Assembly (NCBI GenBank): GCA_023415935.1
Contig: JAEZIX010000062.1
Location: 17,846 to 81,845, forward strand
Length of the DNA stretch: 64,000 nucleotides
Direction: 5' to 3'
From: Cyanobacteria bacterium OH_CDB_20
Lineage (GTDB): Bacteria; Cyanobacteriota; Vampirovibrionia; Gastranaerophilales; Gastranaerophilaceae
Every line of letters begins with the position of its first letter. The stretch's first letter is position 1. The notes below the pieces were generated by a model that made no database searches, had not been told where the DNA came from, and saw nothing but the letters and a program-made list of their open reading frames with translations. This document shows positions 58,214 to 64,000 of the stretch, in pieces. A program made the position numbers and the translations under genes.

Positions 58214-58800
58214 TGAAAGTTGTAATCATAGACTATGGCGCAGGAAACTTAAAAAGCATTACTAACATGCTCAGTTTCCTTGCCGTAGATTATGAGATTT
58301 CTTCTGATCCTGATGTAATTTTGGCAGCAGATAAGCTCATTTTCCCAGGCCAAGGCCACTTTAAACAATCAATGGATGCCTTAAATAGCAAAAAACTTGC
58401 TCCTGTTATAAAAAAAACAGTTGAACAAGGAACAGACTTTTTGGGAATTTGTCTTGGGCTTCAGATACTTTTTGAAAAAAGTGAAGAAGCGCCTGGTGTT
58501 GATGGACTTGGCATAATAAAAGGTGAAGTTAAGAAATTTACCAAAGGAAAAATTCCACAAATCGGTTGGAACAAAATTTCTACAACAAAAAATAACTCTT
58601 ACCTACAAGATGATTTCTTCTATTTTGTAAACTCTTACTACGTAAAACCTTATGATGAAAGTATTGTAAGCGCATATTGCGACTACAATATAAAATTCTG
58701 CGCATCCATCCAAAAAGATAATTTAACAGCAGTGCAATTTCACCCTGAAAAAAGCTCAGAAGCTGGACTTATATTCTTCAAAAAATGGATTTTTAACTAA
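58213..58800 (+). CDS. hisH: Imidazole glycerol phosphate synthase glutaminase subunit HisH
   Basis: A class I glutamine amidotransferase of 195 residues that feeds ammonia to HisF. The catalytic Cys is in GICLGLQILF, and the His/Glu pair is in AVQFHPEKSSEAG; IIDYGAGNLKSI and FPGQGHF are also standard. The ATG overlaps the aminotransferase stop codon. It is distant from hisF, with no other his genes nearby. Confidence 0.95.
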   Translation: MKVVIIDYGAGNLKSITNMLSFLAVDYEISSDPDVILAADKLIFPGQGHFKQSMDALNSKKLAPVIKKTVEQGTDFLGICLGLQILFEKSEEAPGVDGLGIIKGEVKKFTKGKIPQIGWNKISTTKNNSYLQDDFFYFVNSYYVKPYDESIVSAYCDYNIKFCASIQKDNLTAVQFHPEKSSEAGLIFFKKWIFN

Positions 58801-58964
58801 GCATTTTGCTTTTTAAAAGAATCTAAAGAATCCAGTTTTGCAAGAGAATACAACAAGCGAGCATTATTTGCATAAAACTTATCGTTTTTTGAATTCTTTG
58901 CTGATTGAGTTCTATTTTTAGAAAAAGAATCAATATTTTTATAATTAATTATCTTATTATCCAA
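58797..58964 (-). CDS. Small protein (55 residues) with TTG start
   Basis: A short frame overlapping the very end of hisH on the opposite strand. AGGAG lies eight bases before the TTG start. The protein begins MDNKIINYKNIDSFS and is Lys/Asn/Ser-rich, with a helix FYANNARLLYSLAKLDSLDSF near the end. There is no signal peptide. The clean ribosome site and biased composition support it, but the length makes the call tentative. No known family. Confidence 0.55.
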   Translation of the reverse strand: MDNKIINYKNIDSFSKNRTQSAKNSKNDKFYANNARLLYSLAKLDSLDSFKKQNA

Positions 58965-59258
58965 GATAATTTCTCCTGCTAAATAATACGTTATGATGTC
59001 TTCTTACTTATAAGAAAAATTTTGTCACACATAAATTGAGTAAATTTGTAAAACTGTAAAAATTTGTAACAATTTTAAAAAGAATAATATCCTAAAGCTC
59101 AAGAAATGACTTTATGTTTCCGATAATTAAACAGTAGGATACAAAGGGATATAAAAGAACCAAAAACATTACAAAATTTTTACAAGGAAGATATTTTAGG
59201 CAATTATTAGTGCCAGAATGTTTTTATTAATATGGTTCTTTATACCAAGGAGTAAATC
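58965..59258. promoter_or_regulatory. Intergenic region holding a 90-base structured leader
   Basis: The last part of this 294-base region folds by eye: AAAGAACCA (59154-59162) pairs with TGGTTCTTT (59233-59241); AAAACATT (59163-59170) pairs with AATGTTTT (59217-59224); an inner hairpin GGCA/TGCC spans 59199-59214. This gives a 17-bp stem with an eight-base bulge, ending right before the ribosome site AAGGAG of the next gene. It may be a cis-acting leader RNA or a small RNA. The earlier part also has ATCCTA/TAGGAT arms, and is otherwise AT-rich. Confidence 0.5.
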
Positions 59259-59531
59259 TTGTCAGTAAATGCAATAATACCAACGTACAAAAAATTTCTA
59301 AGTTTTTTGAACTACTCAAGAACATACCTAATAAGAAATAATCCTTTAAAGAACGTGGCAAATGAGTTTGTCAAAAACATCAAGGACTTTTTAACAATGA
59401 ACAAAAAGCTCAAGATGGCAAAATACAGAGTGAACTACCAAAAGTACAAACTGGCACAATTTGAAAAACTCATTGCACAAAACAACGAACACTTTTTCAT
59501 AAGAGGAAGAACTCTTAACGAAACAAGATAA
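59259..59531 (+). CDS. Small basic helical protein, 90 residues
   Basis: A Lys/Arg/Asn-rich protein starting MSVNAIIPTYKKFLSFLNYSR, predicted to be long helices; its C-terminus reads EKLIAQNNEHFFIRGRTLNETR. There is no membrane helix or signal. The start is TTG, six bases after AAGGAG. It sits just upstream of the coiled-coil protein at 59544 in one transcription unit ending at the terminator near 59.9 kb, so the two may act together. I do not recognise the family. Confidence 0.65.
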   Translation: MSVNAIIPTYKKFLSFLNYSRTYLIRNNPLKNVANEFVKNIKDFLTMNKKLKMAKYRVNYQKYKLAQFEKLIAQNNEHFFIRGRTLNETR

Positions 59532-59543
59532 GGAAACGCCCCA

Positions 59544-59873
59544 ATGGGACTAGCATCAACAGTATTTAGAGAAATGTATCTTACCGCCTACAGGTATGAA
59601 CTGCAACGCAAAATTCAGTCCATAACTGAGGCTAAACTCGCATTAACTAGCTCTGTTACAAACTTAGTCGCACTTGGAAGCGATATGGACCCAGAATCAG
59701 CAGAAGCAAAACAACTTTCTGCAAGAAAAGCAAAACTTGAATTAATGGAACAAAAACTCGATATGCAGCTTAAACAATATAACACTCAAATGGAAGCTGT
59801 CAGCACAGAACTTGAATCTGTTGAAAATGTTAAGAAAGACGAAATTAAACGTTCATTCTCATACGGTCAGTAA
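59544..59873 (+). CDS. Small coiled-coil protein (paralogue of the gene at 5.9 kb)
   Basis: A 109-residue helical protein: an N-terminal helix (STVFREMYLTAYRYELQRKI), a middle with DPESAEAKQLSARKAKLEL and a C-terminal coiled coil (MEQKLDMQLKQYNTQMEAVS) ending in SFSYGQ. The last part aligns with the C-terminal half of the 177-residue protein at 5935. There is no signal peptide. The helical-pair shape is seen in secretion-system filament, needle or tip subunits, but also in many other proteins. Co-transcribed with the small basic protein before it. Confidence 0.7.
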   Translation: MGLASTVFREMYLTAYRYELQRKIQSITEAKLALTSSVTNLVALGSDMDPESAEAKQLSARKAKLELMEQKLDMQLKQYNTQMEAVSTELESVENVKKDEIKRSFSYGQ

Positions 59874-59893
59874 ATAAATTTGATTTAAAATAA

Positions 59894-59925
59894 AAAAAAG
59901 AGTAATGGTTTCATTGCTCTTTTTT
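59894..59925 (+). terminator. Intrinsic terminator
   Basis: A 14-bp stem, AAAAAAGAGTAATG pairing with CATTGCTCTTTTTT with one G-T wobble, loop GTTT, and a T-run. It follows the coiled-coil gene by 20 bases. Confidence 0.88.
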
Positions 59926-59937
59926 GTGTCTATTAAT

Positions 59938-59965
59938 TTGACAAAATATTTGTAGTTAATAAAAT
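59938..59965 (+). promoter_or_regulatory. Sigma70-like promoter of yceD-rpmF, giving a probable leaderless mRNA
   Basis: Perfect TTGACA at 59938-59943, a 16-base spacer and TAAAAT at 59960-59965. Start predicted at 59972 or 59973, which coincides with the ATG of the DUF177 gene; that gene also lacks a Shine-Dalgarno. Confidence 0.7.
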
Positions 59966-59972
59966 AATAAGA

Positions 59973-60476
59973 ATGAAGATAGACATAACACAACTGGACG
60001 ATAGTTACGAACAACAGAATAAAATAAATTTTTCTGAAATTATAGAAGAATTCAACGCAAAAGTACCGGTTACAGCCGAGCTTACAATTGATATTATTGA
60101 TTCAAACTATATTAATATTTCGGGAAACATCAAAGCAAAAGTTGTACTAACCTGCGATTATTGTCTGGAAAAATTTGAAAAAGATATAGACATAGATATT
60201 GACGAAACCTTCGCCAAAAATTCTCTTTATGATGAATATAAAGATGAAATTGAACTAAAAGAAGGCTCTTTTGTCGAAGATTTAAACGGAGAAAATGAAA
60301 TAGACATAACAGATTTAATTTATCAATCCGTAATATTAAATATACCAAATAAACTTGTTTGTGGTATAAATTGTATAGGAGAGAAAAATCTTGATAAATA
60401 TGTCAAAAAAGAAATCTCAGACCCAAGATTAGATGTATTTAAATCAATTAAAATAGAAAAAGAAAAGGACAATTAA
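59973..60476 (+). CDS. DUF177/YceD family protein
   Basis: A 167-residue protein of the DUF177/YceD family, which affects 23S rRNA accumulation and is usually encoded before rpmF. The motif VVLTCDYCLEKFEKDIDIDIDETF and a second CxxxC-like region (CGINCIG) near the C-terminus suggest a metal site; GENEIDITDLIYQSVILNIP is the conserved core. It lies two bases before the bL32 gene. The promoter places its start codon at or within a base of the RNA start. Confidence 0.88.
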   Translation: MKIDITQLDDSYEQQNKINFSEIIEEFNAKVPVTAELTIDIIDSNYINISGNIKAKVVLTCDYCLEKFEKDIDIDIDETFAKNSLYDEYKDEIELKEGSFVEDLNGENEIDITDLIYQSVILNIPNKLVCGINCIGEKNLDKYVKKEISDPRLDVFKSIKIEKEKDN

Positions 60477-60478
60477 TT

Positions 60479-60811
60479 ATGGCAGTACCAAAGAAAAGAG
60501 TAGGGCATTCGGCTCAAGGACATAGAAGATCTAATTGGAAAGCAACTGTTCCTGAAACTACAACTTGCAAAAATTGTGGCGAATTAGTTTTAACTCACAC
60601 AGTTTGTACAGCTTGTGGCTATTATAAAGGTAAACCTGTAAGCATTAAAGCTGAAGGTGCAGTTCAAGTAGTCGAAGAACCAAAAGAAGAACTAAAACCT
60701 AAAAAAGCAAAAAAAGCGAAAAAAGCTGAAGAAGTAGTTGAAACAAAAACTGAAGCATCTGCTGAAAAAGTAGAAGAAGTTTCAGAAGAAAAACCCACTT
60801 CAGAAGAATAA
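60479..60811 (+). CDS. rpmF: Ribosomal protein bL32 with long charged C-terminal extension
   Basis: Residues 1-60 are a normal bL32: MAVPKKRVGHSAQGHRRSNW, then a zinc ribbon with CKNCGELVLTHTVCTACG and YYKGKPV. The remaining 50 residues are an unusual Lys/Glu/Ala-rich tail (PKKAKKAKKAEEVVETKTE and on), where most bL32 proteins end. The tail resembles the disordered ends of other ribosomal proteins in some lineages. It is followed by a strong terminator, so yceD-rpmF is a separate unit from the fatty-acid genes. Confidence 0.95.
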   Translation: MAVPKKRVGHSAQGHRRSNWKATVPETTTCKNCGELVLTHTVCTACGYYKGKPVSIKAEGAVQVVEEPKEELKPKKAKKAKKAEEVVETKTEASAEKVEEVSEEKPTSEE

Positions 60812-60822
60812 TAATGGTTAAA

Positions 60823-60860
60823 GCTCTGAAGTTCCAAAAGTGGAATTTCAGAGCATTTTT
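60823..60860 (+). terminator. Intrinsic terminator after rpmF
   Basis: A 14-bp stem, GCTCTGAAGTTCCA with TGGAATTTCAGAGC (one G-T pair), loop AAAG, then ATTTTT. It lies 12 bases after the rpmF stop and separates it from plsX. Confidence 0.9.
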
Positions 60861-60899
60861 AGGTTAAAGTATATAAATAATAGGGAAGAGTGAGTTAAG

Positions 60900-61958
60900 A
60901 TGACAAGAATAGCTATTGACGCAATGGGTGGGGACTTTGCACCTGAACAAATAGTTGAAGGCGCTGTCTGGGGTGCTTGGGATTACAATGTACCAATCGA
61001 GTTAGTTGGAAAACAAGACAAAATTGAACGTGAATTAGACAGAATTGATCAAGAAGGCATCATCTATAAAGGTGGCGGATTATCAAAACCTAGAAGAATC
61101 AAAGTTGACATTAAAAAACTCGATATTAAAATAACTCACGCAACCGAAGTAATTGAAATGGGCGAAGCTCCGGGACAAGCAATCAGAAGAAAGAAAAACT
61201 CTTCAATAGTACTTGCTGTAAAATCTGTAGCAAATGGAACATCAGATGCTGTAGTTGCTGCCGGTTCAACTGGTGCTGCAATGGCATCAAGCTTATTTGG
61301 ACTAGGCAGATTGCCTGGTATCGAACGTCCAGCTATTGCAACAACACTTCCTACAATGAAAAAACCTGTAGTTTTAATTGACTCAGGTGCTAATACAAAT
61401 AGTACCCCTGAAATGCTATATCAATTTGGGATGATGGGATCAGCTCTTTCAAAAGGTATTTTAGGTATCGAAAGTCCTAGAATAGGTATCTTAAACATCG
61501 GTGAAGAACCTGGAAAAGGTGATGATCTAGCTAAAGAAACTTACAAACTTTTTGGAGAAAGCGGAGATAAATTAAATTTTATTGGCAATATCGAAGGTAA
61601 AGAAGTTTTCTTAGGAAACTGCGACGTTATAGTTTGTGATGGTTTCGTCGGAAACGTAGCACTTAAAACTATTGAAGGCGCATCTTCAATGTTATTCCAT
61701 ATGATTAAAAAAGAGTTTGCAGATGACCTTATTTCTAAAATAATCGGTTTACTTGCAAGACCTTTTATGAAAAGAATTTATACAAAAATTAATTACGAAG
61801 AATTTGGTGGTGCTTTACTTTTAGGAGTAAAAGGTATAACAGTAATATGCCACGGGCGTTCTAAAGCATATGCTATTAAAAACGCGGTAAGAGTAGCAAA
61901 AGAAGCTGTTGAATCAGGTATCAACAAAAGAATTGCAGAATTTTATGAAGGAGAATAG
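60900..61958 (+). CDS. plsX: Phosphate acyltransferase PlsX
   Basis: PlsX makes acyl-phosphate from acyl-ACP for phospholipid synthesis. 352 residues; motifs IAIDAMGGDFAPEQIVEGAV, AGSTGAAMASSLFGLGRLPGIERPAIA, LIDSGANTNSTPEM and NIGEEPGKGDDL, VCDGFVGNVALKT. It heads the plsX-fabH-fabD-fabG operon, a widespread arrangement. Confidence 0.97.
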   Translation: MTRIAIDAMGGDFAPEQIVEGAVWGAWDYNVPIELVGKQDKIERELDRIDQEGIIYKGGGLSKPRRIKVDIKKLDIKITHATEVIEMGEAPGQAIRRKKNSSIVLAVKSVANGTSDAVVAAGSTGAAMASSLFGLGRLPGIERPAIATTLPTMKKPVVLIDSGANTNSTPEMLYQFGMMGSALSKGILGIESPRIGILNIGEEPGKGDDLAKETYKLFGESGDKLNFIGNIEGKEVFLGNCDVIVCDGFVGNVALKTIEGASSMLFHMIKKEFADDLISKIIGLLARPFMKRIYTKINYEEFGGALLLGVKGITVICHGRSKAYAIKNAVRVAKEAVESGINKRIAEFYEGE

Positions 61959-61959
61959 A

Positions 61960-62961
61960 ATGAATATTCCAATAATGATTGCAGGAGTGAGCTATGCCGT
62001 TCCTGAAACCATTATAACTAACGATGATTTATCAAAAATCATCGACACTAGTGACGAATGGATAACAACAAGAACAGGAATAAAAGAAAGACACGTTTGT
62101 TCAGGAGAAGAAACTGCAACTGATTTAGCTATCAAAGCAGCAAAAAGAGCTCTTGAAAAAGCAAAAATGAAAGGTGAAGACATTCAACTTGTCATTGCTG
62201 CTACTTCAGTTCCTGATTTTGCATATCCTGCTACAGCATGCCAAGTTCAACGAGCAATTGGTGCTAAAGAAACAGCTGCAGCTTTTGATATAACTGCTGC
62301 ATGCTCTGGTCTTGTATTTGCAATGAATACAGCAAAGGCATATATTGCATCAGGAACTTATGAAAATGTTTTAATCGTTGCAACTGATGCAACTTCTAAA
62401 TTTATTGACTGGACTGACCGTACAACTTGCATATTGTTTGGTGACGGCGCCGGCGCTATGGTTCTTAAAAAATCACCTGATGGAATAAATGACATAATTG
62501 AACTTGATATGTTCTCTGTTCCTGATGGCGGAGAATTCATAAGAATGCCTTTAACAGGCAAAAACTGCCCATTGGTTGAGCCAAATACACAAAAACCAGC
62601 TCATATTTATATGAATGGTAAAGAAGTTTATAAATTTGTTGTTACAAGAATGCCTAATTTCATTATGGATTGCGTAAATCGCTCTGGATTAGCTCCTGAA
62701 GAAATAGATTACTTGATTCCTCATCAGGCTAATATAAGAATAATTGATGCAATGGCTGAAAGATTAGGATATGGTAGTGAAAAAGTTATCGTAAATATCC
62801 AAAAATACGGAAATACTTCAGCTGCTTCAATCCCGATCGCTCTTGTTGAAGGTATTGAAGAAGGTAAAATTAAATTACCTTGCAAAGCAATTTTAACAGG
62901 CTTTGGCGCAGGCATGACATGTGCAACAAGTATTGTAAGACTAAGAGAAGGAATTGCATAA
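61960..62961 (+). CDS. fabH: 3-oxoacyl-ACP synthase III FabH
   Basis: FabH starts fatty-acid synthesis by condensing acetyl-CoA with malonyl-ACP. The Cys-His-Asn triad is seen in AFDITAACSGLVFAMNT, YLIPHQANIRIIDAMAERLG and KYGNTSAASIPIAL. 333 residues. The ATG has GAAGGAG nearby, one base after the plsX stop. An upstream in-frame extension within plsX is not likely to be used. Confidence 0.97.
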   Translation: MNIPIMIAGVSYAVPETIITNDDLSKIIDTSDEWITTRTGIKERHVCSGEETATDLAIKAAKRALEKAKMKGEDIQLVIAATSVPDFAYPATACQVQRAIGAKETAAAFDITAACSGLVFAMNTAKAYIASGTYENVLIVATDATSKFIDWTDRTTCILFGDGAGAMVLKKSPDGINDIIELDMFSVPDGGEFIRMPLTGKNCPLVEPNTQKPAHIYMNGKEVYKFVVTRMPNFIMDCVNRSGLAPEEIDYLIPHQANIRIIDAMAERLGYGSEKVIVNIQKYGNTSAASIPIALVEGIEEGKIKLPCKAILTGFGAGMTCATSIVRLREGIA

Positions 62962-63905
62962 TGGCTAAATTAGCAGTTATATTCCCGGGACAAGGTGCAC
63001 AATCTGTAGGCATGGGCAAAAGCCTTTTTGAAAATTCAGATGAATCAAAAGAAGTTTTTGAAACTGCAAACAGAGTATTAGGAAAAAGTATTTCTGATAT
63101 TTGTTTTGAAGGACCTGAAGAGACTCTTCAACAAACAATAAATACTCAACCTGCAATTTTAACAACATCTTTAGCTGCTTTTGAAGCTCTAAAGTCAAAA
63201 CTAAATTTAAATATTGATTATACAGCAGGTCACAGTTTAGGCGAATACGCTGCAATGTACACGGCTGGTGTATTTAGTTTAGAAGATATCCTTAAACTTA
63301 TTGCAAAAAGAGCCGAGCTTATGAATAAAGCTGCAACATCTACAAAAGGCACTATGGCAGCTGTTTTAGGACTTAACAAGGAAAAAATTGAAGAAGCATT
63401 AACTTCCGTTTCAGGAATAGTATCTGTTGCAAACTTCAACTCACCTGAACAAATTGTTATAACAGGTGAAATTGAAGCTGTAAATTATGCGATGGAAAAA
63501 CTAAAAGAGGCTGGTGCAAAAAGAGTTATACCTCTTTCAGTTTCTGGTGCTTTCCACTCTGAATTAATGAGAGAAGCAGGCGAAGAGTTCAATAATTTTG
63601 TTGATGAATTTACCGCAAATAATGCTAATATTTCTGTAATTACAAATGTTGATGCTGATATAACAGTAAATGCAGATGATTTCAAAAACAAAATGCCAGA
63701 GCAGATCTATTCTTCTGTTTACTGGACACAAACAATTGAAAAAATGGTTTCTTTAGGAGTTGATACATTTGTTGAAGTCGGGCCAGGAAAAGTTTTGGCA
63801 GGCTTAAACAAAAAGATCAATCCAGAAGTAAAAACTTATAACGTTTATGACTTTGACAGCTTAAATGCAACAATAGAAGCATTGCAGCTTGTTCAAACAA
63901 CATAA
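62961..63905 (+). CDS. fabD: Malonyl-CoA-ACP transacylase FabD
   Basis: FabD moves malonyl from CoA to ACP. 314 residues: AVIFPGQGAQSVGMGKSL, catalytic Ser in TAGHSLGEYAAMY, QPAILTTSLAAFE and the His of SGAFHSELM. The start overlaps the fabH stop (TAATG). A longer frame beginning inside fabH is a shadow. Confidence 0.96.
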   Translation: MAKLAVIFPGQGAQSVGMGKSLFENSDESKEVFETANRVLGKSISDICFEGPEETLQQTINTQPAILTTSLAAFEALKSKLNLNIDYTAGHSLGEYAAMYTAGVFSLEDILKLIAKRAELMNKAATSTKGTMAAVLGLNKEKIEEALTSVSGIVSVANFNSPEQIVITGEIEAVNYAMEKLKEAGAKRVIPLSVSGAFHSELMREAGEEFNNFVDEFTANNANISVITNVDADITVNADDFKNKMPEQIYSSVYWTQTIEKMVSLGVDTFVEVGPGKVLAGLNKKINPEVKTYNVYDFDSLNATIEALQLVQTT

Positions 63906-63914
63906 GGAGACAAA

Positions 63915-64000
63915 ATGACAAACAAAGAAGTAGCACTAATTACAGGTGCATCACGCGGAATCGGAAAGGCATGCGCTCTTGAACTTGCAAAAGCAGGCTA
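63915..64000 (+). CDS. fabG: 3-oxoacyl-ACP reductase FabG, 5' part only
   Basis: The start of a short-chain dehydrogenase, cut by the window edge. The cofactor motif VALITGASRGIGKACALELAK is the TGxxxGIG Rossmann signature, and the position after fabD fits FabG. AAGGAG lies before the ATG. Only 28 residues are seen, so other SDR enzymes are not strictly excluded. Confidence 0.85.
   Translation, partial: MTNKEVALITGASRGIGKACALELAKAG

Noticed and set aside
62880..62960. Upstream extension of fabD inside fabH, and of fabH inside plsX
   Set aside because: The shorter starts have ribosome sites and match family N-termini; the extensions encode unrelated residues in another gene's frame.

Overview
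The window is bacterial chromosome: AT-rich, densely coded on both strands in short operons, with no insertion sequence, phage gene, CRISPR array, rRNA or tRNA that I could find. The gene content fits an uncultured, non-photosynthetic relative of the Cyanobacteria (Melainabacteria/Vampirovibrionia, order Gastranaerophilales). It combines flagellar basal-body genes, an LL-diaminopimelate-type aminotransferase, a DUF2993 protein, FolE2, SpoIID/GerMN/SPOR-type envelope proteins without sporulation genes, and many small helical proteins of no known family. That placement is an inference from gene content and protein style, not from a marker-gene tree.

Layout. 1-6.5 kb: the end of an unknown gene, a large unknown helical protein, a 2-hydroxyacyl-CoA dehydratase-type activase, a thioredoxin-like/CcdA pair, a radical SAM protein and a small coiled-coil protein. 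6.5-12 kb (minus): an operon of pheS, hisF, an unknown gene, a HEAT-repeat protein, queC, a DUF366 protein and a SPOR-domain protein whose N-terminus is cut by an in-frame TAA. 12-20 kb (plus): a secreted GH13-type hydrolase, a small conserved protein, a GT9 glycosyltransferase, a radical SAM protein, leuS and a polytopic membrane protein. 20-30 kb (minus): an eleven-gene flagellar-type operon (flgF/flgG-like, flgB, flgC, lytic transglycosylase, fliE, fliF, fliG-like, fliH, flhA, fliI) behind a sigma70-like promoter. 30-32 kb (plus): an RWYD-repeat protein, SpoIID and HU. 32-46 kb (minus): an AAA+ ATPase, then a long run from glyA through wecA-like, def, fmt, aroH, a purD-like gene, ylxR, infB, rbfA, truB, DUF2993 and GerMN to a HicB-like protein. 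46-51 kb (plus): DnaJ-like, queE, then a core-MetE-like/CooC-like/folD operon and a Ser-rich small protein. 50.7-53.8 kb (minus): a degenerate formyltransferase, crcB, a second formyltransferase and an endonuclease IV-like protein. 54-59 kb (plus): serS, tmk, a second RWYD protein, folE2, an aminotransferase and hisH. 59-64 kb: two small helical proteins behind a structured leader, then yceD-rpmF and plsX-fabH-fabD-fabG, the last running off the window.

Themes that cut across operons: (i) preQ0/folate chemistry (queC, DUF366, queE, folE2, folD); (ii) one-carbon metabolism (glyA, fmt, folD, a MetE-like methyltransferase and two further formyltransferase-fold proteins); (iii) translation (pheS, leuS, serS, infB, rbfA, truB, fmt, def, rpmF); (iv) envelope and secretion (flagellar-type export and rod genes, SLT, SpoIID, SPOR, GerMN, DUF2993).

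The strongest candidate for something undescribed is the flagellar-type operon. Its FliG-position protein appears to keep the middle and FliF-binding part of FliG but ends before the torque-generating C-terminal domain, and it carries about 175 residues of unrelated N-terminus. Also notable are a two-protein family built on a repeated RWYDxD unit, several genes with promoter -10 boxes 6-7 bases before an AUG and no Shine-Dalgarno (probable leaderless mRNAs), and a 90-base structured leader near 59.2 kb.
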